Of a stretch of 64,000 bases of DNA, positions 24,807-33,311 are shown one piece after another. The stretch is from Collinsella sp. (GTDB lineage: Bacteria > Actinomycetota > Coriobacteriia > Coriobacteriales > Coriobacteriaceae). The DNA lies in contig JAGZEK010000001.1 of assembly GCA_018368345.1 (NCBI GenBank), positions 1 to 64,000 on the forward strand, in the 5' to 3' direction. The notes under the pieces were generated by a model that saw nothing but the letters and a program-made list of their open reading frames with translations, was not told the origin of the DNA and made no database searches. The first letter of the stretch is position 1, and the number at the start of each line of letters is the position of its first letter. The translations under genes were made by a program, and so were the position numbers.

Positions 24807-27302
24807 ATGACCGAACACCACGCCATCAGTCGTCGAGCGTTTACGCTGGGCCTAGGACTTGCGGCGTTGTCGCCGCTTGCAAGCCTGCCCGAAACCGCGG
24901 GATTGGGCCTTCCCATGCGCGCGGCATTTGCAGAAGACACGCCCACACCGGCGGCCACCCTCGACAAGTTCGTCATTCGCCTTCGCCCCGCGGGCTATTT
25001 TCGCACCGCGAGCGTCAACCAAGACGGCAACGTTCGCGGCAACGTCTGCCACCTGTTTAACGACGGCACGTCCAGCAAGCTCATCCTTGAGAACGTAACG
25101 ACCAAGAATGACGATACAAACTGGTATGCTATCCGCACCTTGCTCAATTTCGAAGAGCATAAAAAGACGGGCTACAGCATTTGGTCGGTCGACGACGACT
25201 CTGACAAAGATGGAAAGGTCATCCACGTATGGGGCGGCGAGTATGACAACAAGCCCAGCCGCGCTTTTGCGTTCGAGCGTCAATCAAACGGAACCTATAT
25301 CATCCGAGACCGCACGGTCGAGAAAGAAACCGAGAAAAAAGACATTAAGTACCTGGCAATAGAATCGAACGGCGAAGACCAGGACAACAATAAGATCTGC
25401 CATAAGAGTAAGAGCATTCCGTGGGAGCTCGAACTTATCGGTTACGACATGAAAAAGAACGATGCCACGGTTAGCAGCCTCGACTGGATCACGTACAGCA
25501 GCTACGTCGATGGGCCATGTTGGATGAAATACGTCGACGACAACAAGTTCCTCGACGAGCTGAGCATCCCGGGTACGCACGATTCGGGCACCTGCAGCGT
25601 GGACAACGACACTGAGCCCCAATCCTCGCAAGTAAAATGCCAGCAGGATTACATTCCCACGCAGTTGCTCGAGGGAATCCGCTATTTTGATATCCGGCTC
25701 GGAAAGGGCGATGACCCCGGCATCGACCACGGAATTTTCTATCTGCTTAAAAAAGACGGGCACTTTTTGCATCTTTCCGATGTCATCAGGTACTTCAAAA
25801 AGTTTTTGAACGAAAACCCGTCAGAAGCGCTTATCATGCTCGCATCGCGCGGCAACGATGAGGCTACCGACGAAAGCATAACGACGGCCTTCGCCAAGGT
25901 TATGGCCGATAACCCCAACCTGTTCTACACATCGGGCCACGTCCCCACGCTGGGCGAGGTGCGCGGAAAGATTGTCCTGCTGCGTCGATTTGGGCTCGCC
26001 GGCAACAGTGTAAGCGGCCACACGTGGGGCCTCGACCTTACCGAATGGGATGACAAGATCAAGGCTCACTCCGACAGCGCCACTATGTGTCTCGTCCAAG
26101 ACGCGCGGGGCTTTGAAGCCGCGGGGGAAACAGGCGACAAAGAGCCCTATTGCACCAAGGTATACGCCCAGGACAAGTACAAACTCACGGGAACCGACAA
26201 GCTCAGCTGGGTCGATAATGCGCTGAAGGAAACGACCGGGCGCACGCGCAACAAGGTGGACGTCGTGGACGATGCCGGGGCCACGGTGCAAGTCCAGGAG
26301 CGTTGCTGGTCTATCAACTACACCAGCTGCACGGGCTTGTCGCACGGAGGCAATCCTTTTACCTCGGCACGAGTGGTCAACGAGCATCTGTACAAGAGCC
26401 CGTACATCAACCCCAGCGACAACAAGGATACGAAGTCAGATTACCTCAAGCACATTGGCATCATCGCATCCGACTTTGTTGATGCGGCGCTGGCCCGGAG
26501 CATCTACCAGCGCAATTACGATTACGATACACAGCACAAGCAGACAGCTTCGTACTACCTCCCGACCCGCATGCGCATGACGTACGGCAACTCGCTGAGC
26601 GACGCCTCGCTCCAGGACGGCAAGACCGTTGGCGAGGGTCATTTCCGCCTCGTCGACAGCAGCAACGTACTCAACGTGGCGGCTTCGGGCCATGCGTTTG
26701 CCATCGAATATGTGGATGTCGACGCCTTGGGCAACGAGACCGTTACGGAGCTGCGGGGCTCCGTGCCCATCGATATCGATCCACGCGCGCTGACGCCCCA
26801 TTTTGAGGGACTCGAAGGCCTTAAGGCCGGCGAAGACGTGCGCGCCAAGATTGCGGCATCACTCGAGGGCAAGCTCGAAACCGATGCCTGCACGGCCCAG
26901 CTCGAGTTTGTGCACGATGCGAACGGCGCTCCGGGCACGGCAATGGCCGAGGGCGAAACATTTGCCGCAGGAACGTACTGGGTGCGCGTGAACGGTCTCT
27001 TGGGCGACGCGGCGCAGAACTACACGCTCGCCAGCGACGGATCCGCAAGCTTTACCGTAGCGGCCTCGGGCAGTGCGGGCGGCACCGGCAGCGGCACCGA
27101 CGGTGGCACGGGTTCCAACGCAGGCAGCGCTGATAAGAACGGTAAGGGCAACAAGGGCAAGAGCTCGGGCGGAAAACTCGCCGGCACGGGCGATGGCTCC
27201 GGCATTGCCGCCGGGCTCGCCGCTGCCGCCGTGGCGACAACGGTCGCCGGCGCAGCGATGCTTGCAAATGACCGCGAAAACAACGGGAACGTTGACGAAT
27301 AG
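24807..27302 (+). CDS. Tat-exported, wall/membrane-anchored PI-PLC-like phosphodiesterase
   Basis: The 831-residue protein begins with a twin-arginine signal (SRRAFTLGLGLAAL) and an AFA-type cleavage site near residue 37. Residues about 50-220 look like a ricin-type beta-trefoil. A phosphatidylinositol-specific phospholipase C X-domain follows: ELSIPGTHDSGT near 250 (first catalytic His), RYFDIRLG near 295, a second His in DHGIFY, and IMLASRG near 350. A C-terminal Ig-like segment (about 645-750), a Gly/Lys spacer, a KLAGTG motif near 790, one membrane helix and a short charged tail complete it. GGAGGAG sits before the ATG at 24807. The X-domain suggests cleavage of phosphoinositides or related phosphodiesters outside the cell. 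LAGTG could be a sortase-like signal or simply a spacer. Confidence 0.85.
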   Translation: MTEHHAISRRAFTLGLGLAALSPLASLPETAGLGLPMRAAFAEDTPTPAATLDKFVIRLRPAGYFRTASVNQDGNVRGNVCHLFNDGTSSKLILENVTTKNDDTNWYAIRTLLNFEEHKKTGYSIWSVDDDSDKDGKVIHVWGGEYDNKPSRAFAFERQSNGTYIIRDRTVEKETEKKDIKYLAIESNGEDQDNNKICHKSKSIPWELELIGYDMKKNDATVSSLDWITYSSYVDGPCWMKYVDDNKFLDELSIPGTHDSGTCSVDNDTEPQSSQVKCQQDYIPTQLLEGIRYFDIRLGKGDDPGIDHGIFYLLKKDGHFLHLSDVIRYFKKFLNENPSEALIMLASRGNDEATDESITTAFAKVMADNPNLFYTSGHVPTLGEVRGKIVLLRRFGLAGNSVSGHTWGLDLTEWDDKIKAHSDSATMCLVQDARGFEAAGETGDKEPYCTKVYAQDKYKLTGTDKLSWVDNALKETTGRTRNKVDVVDDAGATVQVQERCWSINYTSCTGLSHGGNPFTSARVVNEHLYKSPYINPSDNKDTKSDYLKHIGIIASDFVDAALARSIYQRNYDYDTQHKQTASYYLPTRMRMTYGNSLSDASLQDGKTVGEGHFRLVDSSNVLNVAASGHAFAIEYVDVDALGNETVTELRGSVPIDIDPRALTPHFEGLEGLKAGEDVRAKIAASLEGKLETDACTAQLEFVHDANGAPGTAMAEGETFAAGTYWVRVNGLLGDAAQNYTLASDGSASFTVAASGSAGGTGSGTDGGTGSNAGSADKNGKGNKGKSSGGKLAGTGDGSGIAAGLAAAAVATTVAGAAMLANDRENNGNVDE

Positions 27303-27336
27303 GCCAGCCGACCTTTTTGGACACATCGATTTGATG

Positions 27337-27374
27337 AGGGGCGCAGAATACCGTTCTGTGCCCCTAGCTTTTTG
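27337..27374 (+). terminator. Terminator after the PI-PLC-like gene
   Basis: AGGGGCGCAGAA (27337-27348) pairs with TTCTGTGCCCCT (27354-27365), one G-T pair, with a 5-base loop, followed by AGCTTTTTG. Confidence 0.88.
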
Positions 27375-27475
27375 CAAATGAAGAGGTGGTGTGTTCAGAA
27401 AACTCGCAGGCTGAGCGACCAGCCTCAGTGCCGCCCGATGCGCGGGCGTAAGTCTGGCCCGAACGCCACTATCGA

Positions 27476-27745
27476 CTACATCACCGAGTTCAACGCATTC
27501 ACGAACTCCTGGGCCTTCGCACGACTGCTCAGGCTAAAAACACAAGCAGTCAACAGCCTGTTACGCAGGAAACCGTCGCGCCCCTTGATCCTGTTGACCC
27601 CCGTGATGTCCTTAAGATAGACACTTTCGGTGTGCTTGCCGCCAAAAGTGCCCTTCTTGAGCACCTCAATACGGTTGGGGTAGATCTTAACGTCTTTAAA
27701 CCTACCCGAACCCTTGTCCTGGAATAGCAGCGTGTTGTTGTCCAT
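27476..27745 (-). CDS. Small PH-like domain protein
   Basis: The 89-residue protein begins MDNNTLLFQDKGSG and shows alternating strands (KDVKIYPNRIEVLKKG, KHTESVYLKDITGV) closing with a helix, SRAKAQEFVNALNSV. This is the layout of bacterial PH-like domains (YdbT/DUF4429 type). GGAG lies 8 bases before the ATG at 27745; a GTG start 15 codons earlier lacks a site. It has no membrane segment and probably acts in the cytosol as a binding module. It is divergent from the YhcG-like nuclease gene. The specific function is unknown. Confidence 0.65.
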   Translation of the reverse strand: MDNNTLLFQDKGSGRFKDVKIYPNRIEVLKKGTFGGKHTESVYLKDITGVNRIKGRDGFLRNRLLTACVFSLSSRAKAQEFVNALNSVM

Positions 27746-27913
27746 ACGCGTCACTCCCGTGGGGTTCGCTAAAACTGTCTCTATGGTCACATTTTAGTCA
27801 CCGCAAGGCTCCCATGCGAAGGTGCCAGACAGCACAGCAATTCGTGTCCGCGCGAGGCTTTAAACTAAATGCGATAAAGATGCATTCCACAAGAGGAAAG
27901 TGGGGCGACAGTG

Positions 27914-28963
27914 ATGGGCGAACTGGTAAACCGTGGAGAATCGGCAATCGTGCCAGAAGTTTTTTACAAGCAGGTTTCCTCGATTCTCAACGCCGCTCGC
28001 AACAAGGCCTATACCGCCGTTAACTTTGCGATGGTTGAGGCATATTGGGAGATCGGCAAAAGTATTGTTGATGAGCAGGGCGGAGAGGGGCGCGCAGCAT
28101 ATGGAGAGGCATTGATTGCAGGCCTCTCCAGAAGGCTTACCGCGGATTTCGGAAGAGGCTTTGGCATCGCAAACCTTCGCAATATGCGTCAGTTCTTTCT
28201 TGCGTTTCCAATTCGCGACGCACTGCGTAGCGAATTGAGCTGGACTCATTACCGCAGGTTGATGCGCATTCCCGACCCTGATGCTCGCACATGGTACATG
28301 AACGAATGCGCCGTTTCTCGCTGGAGCACGCGCCAGCTCGAACGCCAGATCAACACCATGTTCCGCGAGCGCCTACTTACCAGCAAGGACAAGGAGGCCG
28401 TCACCCAGGAAATCCAAGAGAGCGCCCCGGCTCGTCGCCCCGAGGATATCATCCGCGACCCATATGTACTGGAGTTTTTAGGTTTCTCGGACGATGCTAC
28501 GTTTCGCGAGAGCGATCTAGAGCAGGCGCTCATCACGCATCTTCAGAAGTTCCTGCTGGAGCTTGGTCGTGGCTTCGCTTTCGAGGCGCGCCAAAAGCGC
28601 ATCACCTTTGATGGACGCCATTTCTATATTGACCTTGTTTTTTACAACTATCTGATGCGCTGCTTCGTGCTCATCGACCTTAAGACCGATGACCTTACGC
28701 ATCAGGACCTGGGCCAGATGCAAATGTATGTGAACTACTACACGCGCGAGCTCATGAACGAAGGCGACAATCCGCCCATAGGCATCGTGCTCTGCGCGGA
28801 CAAAAGCGATTCGATTGTCGAGTACACGCTGCCCGAAGACAACGAGCAAGTGTTTGCCGCCAAATACCTGCCGTATCTTCCAAGCAAGGAAGAGCTGGCG
28901 CGCGAGCTGAGTGCCGAGTACCGCGCCATCAACGAAGCGACTAATGGCGAAACGCAAGGGTAG
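27914..28963 (+). CDS. YhcG/DUF1016 family PD-(D/E)xK nuclease-domain protein
   Basis: The protein of about 349 residues has the DUF1016 N-terminal helical domain (INAARNKAYTAVNFAMVEAY-type start, then GEALIAGLSRRLTADFGRGF) and a C-terminal PD-(D/E)xK-type nuclease core with YIDLVFYN followed by VLIDLKTDDLTHQDLGQMQ, supplying the D...(D)xK pattern. Such proteins occur near restriction systems and mobile islands; none of these is seen here, so it stands alone. The start may be this ATG or the GTG immediately before it (27911). It is likely a DNA-processing or defence-associated protein, by family only. Confidence 0.88.
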   Translation: MGELVNRGESAIVPEVFYKQVSSILNAARNKAYTAVNFAMVEAYWEIGKSIVDEQGGEGRAAYGEALIAGLSRRLTADFGRGFGIANLRNMRQFFLAFPIRDALRSELSWTHYRRLMRIPDPDARTWYMNECAVSRWSTRQLERQINTMFRERLLTSKDKEAVTQEIQESAPARRPEDIIRDPYVLEFLGFSDDATFRESDLEQALITHLQKFLLELGRGFAFEARQKRITFDGRHFYIDLVFYNYLMRCFVLIDLKTDDLTHQDLGQMQMYVNYYTRELMNEGDNPPIGIVLCADKSDSIVEYTLPEDNEQVFAAKYLPYLPSKEELARELSAEYRAINEATNGETQG

Positions 28964-29387
28964 CAGCACATTGCGACCGAAACCACCGCAGCCGTCGCAG
29001 GCGCACTCGCGGTTGCGACGCACGCTACGAAACAATACCGGTCATGGACGCCGGCAACGACATTCCAACCGTGGCTGGCGAGCGTGACCTGACAGGCAAA
29101 GACGCGGCCTTCGTCTGATGTGGATCCATTGGTTGCCACAGAAAAGGGCCGGTTGCAGCCGGCCCTTTAGACGATAGCACCTGCGTTGTCCGCGCTTCCA
29201 AAGTTGACCGACTGAGGAGCGGGTTCCGCGGCACACCTTGATTTTATCCGGTGGGGCGGCTCTTTTGCAGCCGCCCCACTGTTTATTTACATCTGGCACC
29301 CTCAAACAATCAGACGGCAGCCCGCACTCCTGAGAGCCGCCCCGCACCCCCGGCCATCACGTTACGGCAACAACCGGCGCTACTCCC
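28964..29387. other. 424-base gap after the YhcG-like gene
   Basis: No protein gene is supported. The gap holds two hairpins, 29143-29168 and 29251-29279, described with the ncRNA candidate. A short GC-rich open frame right after the nuclease stop has no start signal and looks incidental. Confidence 0.5.
29143..29279 (-). ncRNA. Candidate small RNA bounded by two hairpins
   Basis: On the minus strand a 10-bp hairpin GTGGGGCGGC/GCCGCCCCAC (29279-29251) is followed by about 80 bases rich in short complementary runs, then AAAGGGCCGG/CCGGCCCTTT (29168-29143) trailed by TTCTG, a terminator-like end. The layout could be a structured RNA. The alternative is two terminators: the right hairpin also has TGTTTATTT on the plus side and could terminate plus-strand transcripts. 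No known RNA family was recognised. Confidence 0.3.
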
Positions 29388-30725
29388 CTACTTCCCAAAG
29401 ATCGCAGCGAACAAGCCCTTGCGTTTGGGCTTTTCTTCTCGGTAGGAACCCTCGGCAACCGCTGCAACCTGGCGCGGTTGCTCGCCGTCTCCACGGCGCA
29501 CAATCTGGTAGAGGAACGGCGATTTAACGTATTTGACCTCGACGGGCGTGGCGTGCACGGTGCTTTCACCGGACAGATGCAGGCTCGGGCTAAGCGGCGC
29601 CACGATATGCGTTTCGCGCTTGTCGCTAAACACCACCGCGGCCGCGCGGCCCGTCTGGCCGTTTACGGCAATGCGCACCTGCTCGCCATCGCGGCTATCC
29701 GTTGCCGGACGATCGACAAAGTAGACCGGCACCATCACCAGGCCGTCCTTATGCTTGCGGGCCTTGCATGCCCACGTGCGGATGCTCTTTTTATTGAGCC
29801 CCAGTACAGCCTCGGCATCGTTGCCCGCAACGTCGAGCGCCAACTTATCAATGACCACCTGGTCCTTGGTAGACGCATCGACAGAGACGACGCGGAAGTC
29901 ACCTTCCTGCATGGCGGGATCGAACGGGCCGACCTTGGCAAAGTCCCATGGCTCCAAAATGCCCATGAGGCGAACGTCCAGGTAGTTTGCCCTGGGATAT
30001 GCCCAGTCGAGCACCTCGTAGTACACTAGGGTCTCCTTGCTCAGGCCCTTGCCCGGGAAGCTCGCCATCATGCGCAGGTCCGCCAGCGCCATGGGGAAGT
30101 AGAAGAGCATCATGTCGTTTTGGATCGCGTCTTCCACGTCGTGCCCGGCAAAGGCGTCGGGGTACTGGCGCACCAGCTGCAGTGCGTTGGCACGTGCCTG
30201 CTGCGGCGAGATTTCGCAGGGAATGCCCTGCTCCGGCACATACTCTGCACCCACGCCCATGGTCAGACGCTTGCTGAAGGTACCGGGCTTGAGCAGGTCG
30301 GCAATGCCGATCTTGTTGCCGCAGGACGGGCACTCAAACACACGCTGCGTTGACTCGCCCTCAAAGGACGCTCCGCAGAAGGGGCAAGGAATGCTCACAT
30401 GCGTAGCCTCTTGGAACTCTTGCGCCGTGCCGCGATCCTCCCACAGCAGATGTTCCAGGACCGACTGATTGCGCCAGTGCGAATTGAAAAAATACCAGTC
30501 CGGGTCCTCCGGGCGCTCGAGTTGCGACACATGCGTGAGCTTGAGCAGTCCATCCACCACCGTCAACGGCGTATGGCGAATGCCCAAAGCGCTCTTGGGC
30601 TCCCCGGCGTCCGCCTGCCACGGAATGACCGCACCGCAATAAGCGCACTCAAAGCTGCGCTTAGCTTGGTGCGAGTACATAGGGCCGCCGCAGTTTTGAC
30701 ATTTAATGGCAAACATCTCGTCCAT
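29388..30725 (-). CDS. Zinc-ribbon (TFIIB-type) protein of unknown function
   Basis: The 445-residue cytosolic protein carries two zinc ribbons: CQNC...CAYC at Cys9/12/27/30 and CPFC...CPSC near 110-135. Between and after them are long mixed alpha/beta regions with no recognised catalytic motif; a C-terminal basic stretch ends FAAIFGK. Proteins of this shape, annotated as TFIIB-type zinc ribbon proteins, occur in Actinobacteria. AAGGAGG before the ATG at 30725 sets the start. It is flanked by the ncRNA candidate and a divergent CDF gene. It may bind nucleic acid or partner proteins; this is inferred. Confidence 0.7.
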   Translation of the reverse strand: MDEMFAIKCQNCGGPMYSHQAKRSFECAYCGAVIPWQADAGEPKSALGIRHTPLTVVDGLLKLTHVSQLERPEDPDWYFFNSHWRNQSVLEHLLWEDRGTAQEFQEATHVSIPCPFCGASFEGESTQRVFECPSCGNKIGIADLLKPGTFSKRLTMGVGAEYVPEQGIPCEISPQQARANALQLVRQYPDAFAGHDVEDAIQNDMMLFYFPMALADLRMMASFPGKGLSKETLVYYEVLDWAYPRANYLDVRLMGILEPWDFAKVGPFDPAMQEGDFRVVSVDASTKDQVVIDKLALDVAGNDAEAVLGLNKKSIRTWACKARKHKDGLVMVPVYFVDRPATDSRDGEQVRIAVNGQTGRAAAVVFSDKRETHIVAPLSPSLHLSGESTVHATPVEVKYVKSPFLYQIVRRGDGEQPRQVAAVAEGSYREEKPKRKGLFAAIFGK

Positions 30726-30942
30726 GGAAACGTCCTCCTTTGCACAGGGGCTGTCGACATTAAGTATGTCGAGCAAACAGGCACATGCCCATACCCATGT
30801 GGCCCAAAATGGACCACCCAGGCAGACGAAAAGGCTCGCTCGTTAGCGCCGGCAGACTATTGCTGCATTTTCTGAGCATCGGTGCACGGCGCCCCCGCGC
30901 GAGCTACACTATCCCCTTAACAAGAATGCGAGGAGATACGCC

Positions 30943-32124
30943 ATGCTATTAGTAAATCGGCTGGTACATACGCTTGTTCCCGGCAGCGAGGGCGAGCCGG
31001 TCGATGCATCTTGCCGCACCAACGCGGGTTTTGCCGCAAGCCTCATCTGCATTGGCCTCAACATCACTCTGTGCCTAGCCAAGGGCATCGCGGGCCTGCT
31101 TGCCGGCTCCGTCTCCCTCATCGCCGACGCTTTCAACAACCTCTCCGATGCCTCGAGCAACATCGTGAGTCTGCTCGGGTTCCGCCTTGCCAGCCGCCCG
31201 GCAGACGAGGGCCACCCTTACGGCCACGGCCGCTACGAGTACCTGGCCGGTCTGTTTGTCGCCGTCCTGGTTTGCGCCGTCGGCATCAACCTGATTCTCG
31301 AGTCGGTCACTAAGATCATCAAGCCTTCCCCCACTGCATATTCGGTGCTCTCCTTAGCCGCCCTCGTCTTGTCCATGCTCGTTAAGCTCTGGATGGCGGC
31401 ATTCAACCGCACGCTGGGCAACCGCATCGATTCCGAGACACTCATCGCCACGGCACAGGACTCCAAAAACGACGTCATCACCTCGGGCTCGGTCTTAGCG
31501 GCGGCGCTTATTTCGCAAGCGACAGGCTTTGACCTCGACGGCTGGGCGGGCCTGGGCGTGGGCATCTTCATTTGCATCAGCGGCATGGGCCTGGTGCGCG
31601 ACGCCATCAGCCCGTTGCTGGGGCAAGCGCCCGACCCCAAGCTCGTCCAGGCAATCCGCGACAAGATCATGTCCTATCCGCAGGTCCTGGGCACACACGA
31701 CCTCATGGTGCACGACTACGGCCCCGGTCGTCAGTTTGCCAGCGCCCACGTGGAGATGCCCGGCGAGGGCGACGCATTTGAGCACCACGAGATTCTGGAC
31801 ACCATCGAGCACGACATCAAGCGCCAGATGGGCATTGGTATCACGCTGCACTGCGACCCCATCGCGACAACCGGCGATGACTTGCGCGGCTGGGTCAAGC
31901 GCGGCGTCATGCAGATCGATCCCGCGCTCTCCATCCACGACCTGCACGAGCACGACGGGTTCGTTTCGTTTGACCTGGTGCGTCCCGACGGCTTTGACAT
32001 ATCCGACGAGGAGCTGCTGGAGCTCGTCACGCGCATCGTGCATGAGCGCCGGCCCGACGTCTCGTGCGTCGTCACGTTCGATTCGGGCTTTAGCTCGCCC
32101 GAGCGTCCGGCCGAGCAGCTGTAG
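30943..32124 (+). CDS. Cation diffusion facilitator family transporter
   Basis: The 393-residue protein is a CDF divalent-cation efflux transporter of the cytoplasmic membrane. It has six membrane segments in about residues 24-220, with the metal-site motifs LIADAFNNLSDA (D-x3-N/D, near 60) and HPYGHGRYEYLAGL near 91, and TAQDSKNDVITSGSV in segment V (near 165). A C-terminal cytosolic domain follows, including HDLMVHDYGPGRQFASAHVEM. The tail from about 320 continues past the standard domain as a second, related segment. GAGGAGA sits before the ATG. Mn, Zn or Fe is the likely substrate; sequence alone does not decide. Confidence 0.93.
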   Translation: MLLVNRLVHTLVPGSEGEPVDASCRTNAGFAASLICIGLNITLCLAKGIAGLLAGSVSLIADAFNNLSDASSNIVSLLGFRLASRPADEGHPYGHGRYEYLAGLFVAVLVCAVGINLILESVTKIIKPSPTAYSVLSLAALVLSMLVKLWMAAFNRTLGNRIDSETLIATAQDSKNDVITSGSVLAAALISQATGFDLDGWAGLGVGIFICISGMGLVRDAISPLLGQAPDPKLVQAIRDKIMSYPQVLGTHDLMVHDYGPGRQFASAHVEMPGEGDAFEHHEILDTIEHDIKRQMGIGITLHCDPIATTGDDLRGWVKRGVMQIDPALSIHDLHEHDGFVSFDLVRPDGFDISDEELLELVTRIVHERRPDVSCVVTFDSGFSSPERPAEQL

Positions 32125-32142
32125 CCCCGCTCCGCTCGTCCG

Positions 32143-33132
32143 CTAGTTTCCCTGCGCGCCCGAGATGCCGTTTTGCAGGGCGTTCCAAGCATCCGTCGCC
32201 ATGCCGCCCAAGTTCTGCGCGGTATCGCCCAGGTTTTGTGCCGTGTCGCCCAGCTCTTGCGCCTTGTCTCCCAACTCCTGTGCCTTGTTACTCAAGTCCT
32301 CCAGCGTATTGGAGCTCGAACTGTCGGTACCGCTTTGGCCGTCGGACGGGTTGCCCGAGCTGTTCTTGTGCGTGAGTTGAATTTCGAGGTTGCCGTTGTC
32401 GTTATAGTAGACAGAAGTAACGACCCAGTTGGCATCGACGACGGGCGTTGAGCCATCATCAGTCAGGACCACGGCATTCGAAAGATCGGCGCCGCGCGAC
32501 TTGAGGATCTTCTTGGCGTTGGACCAGTACTGCCCTGGGATATCGCTCAGATCGACGGTGCCAGAGGAGGCGGACTCGGTTTGCTCGGCAGCGGTATCGG
32601 CCGTTGAACTCCCTCGCTTGTTGAGCATGCCCGACACAATGGCAAACACAACCGACAGCGCAAAGAAGATCGCCAGCACGATGAGGATTTTCTTGATCAC
32701 GCTCGACGAACGCGACGGCTTCTTCTCCTCGTCCTCGCCATATTGCGGAATCGACTTGGGGTACTCGCGATACGGCTCGCGCGACTCGTAGCGAGACTGC
32801 GCCGTGCGAGGCATATACGTCGTCTGCTGAGGCTGCGGAATGGGATTTTGCGGCAGGTCATCATAGGGATTCGGCGTCGAGGCGGCATAAGAATCCTGCG
32901 GCGCGTAATCAAACGGGTCCGGAGCTGCGTTGCCATAGGGGCCTTGCGAAGATGCAGCGTAAGAATCCTGCGCCGTGTCGCCATAGCCCATAACCCGGGT
33001 GGGCTCGGCAGAAGGCTGCGTCGCGGCGGGGTCGGTATAGCCGGGGTTGGGAACAACGCGGGTCGCATCGGCGCTATCGCCAGCCTGCGCGGAACCGTAG
33101 CCGCCCATCACGGTTGTCTTGTCCTGATCCAT
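32143..33132 (-). CDS. Single-pass membrane protein with repeated TxV motifs and helical repeats
   Basis: The 329-residue protein has a cytosolic Pro/Gln/Tyr-rich region (1-140) in which short motifs recur: TTVMGGYG, TRVVPNPG and TRVMGYG, plus repeated DSYAAS units. A membrane segment occupies about 151-172. The extracytosolic part contains a PASTA-like fragment (YWSNAKKILKSRGADL near 205) and ends in a heptad-like helix of KAQELGD/TAQNLGD repeats. The Thr-Arg-Val motifs resemble phosphoacceptor tails recognised by FHA domains in actinobacterial Ser/Thr-kinase pathways; no kinase lies nearby. It is convergent with the CDF gene, 18 bases between stops. The function is unknown. Confidence 0.75.
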   Translation of the reverse strand: MDQDKTTVMGGYGSAQAGDSADATRVVPNPGYTDPAATQPSAEPTRVMGYGDTAQDSYAASSQGPYGNAAPDPFDYAPQDSYAASTPNPYDDLPQNPIPQPQQTTYMPRTAQSRYESREPYREYPKSIPQYGEDEEKKPSRSSSVIKKILIVLAIFFALSVVFAIVSGMLNKRGSSTADTAAEQTESASSGTVDLSDIPGQYWSNAKKILKSRGADLSNAVVLTDDGSTPVVDANWVVTSVYYNDNGNLEIQLTHKNSSGNPSDGQSGTDSSSSNTLEDLSNKAQELGDKAQELGDTAQNLGDTAQNLGGMATDAWNALQNGISGAQGN

Positions 33133-33248
33133 GCAACGATTCCTTTCCGTCGCGCGTGAGCCTCAAGTTATCCATGCATTCTACCCGCGCAAAAGCCTAT
33201 GATGGGCAGAGCCCGTCGGTATCTACAAGACATGCGCGGGCCTAAGGA

Positions 33249-33290
33249 TAAAAAAGCCCCGCCGGGCCTTGGGAGCGCGACGGGGCGGGC
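33249..33290 (-). terminator. Terminator after fhs
   Basis: On the minus strand GCCCCGTCGCGC...CCCGGCGGGGC forms a GC-rich stem with mismatches around CTCCCAAGG, followed by TTTTTTATCC. It lies 22 bases past the fhs stop. Confidence 0.85.
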
Positions 33291-33311
33291 AAGCAGCTAT
33301 AGGCAACAGGC

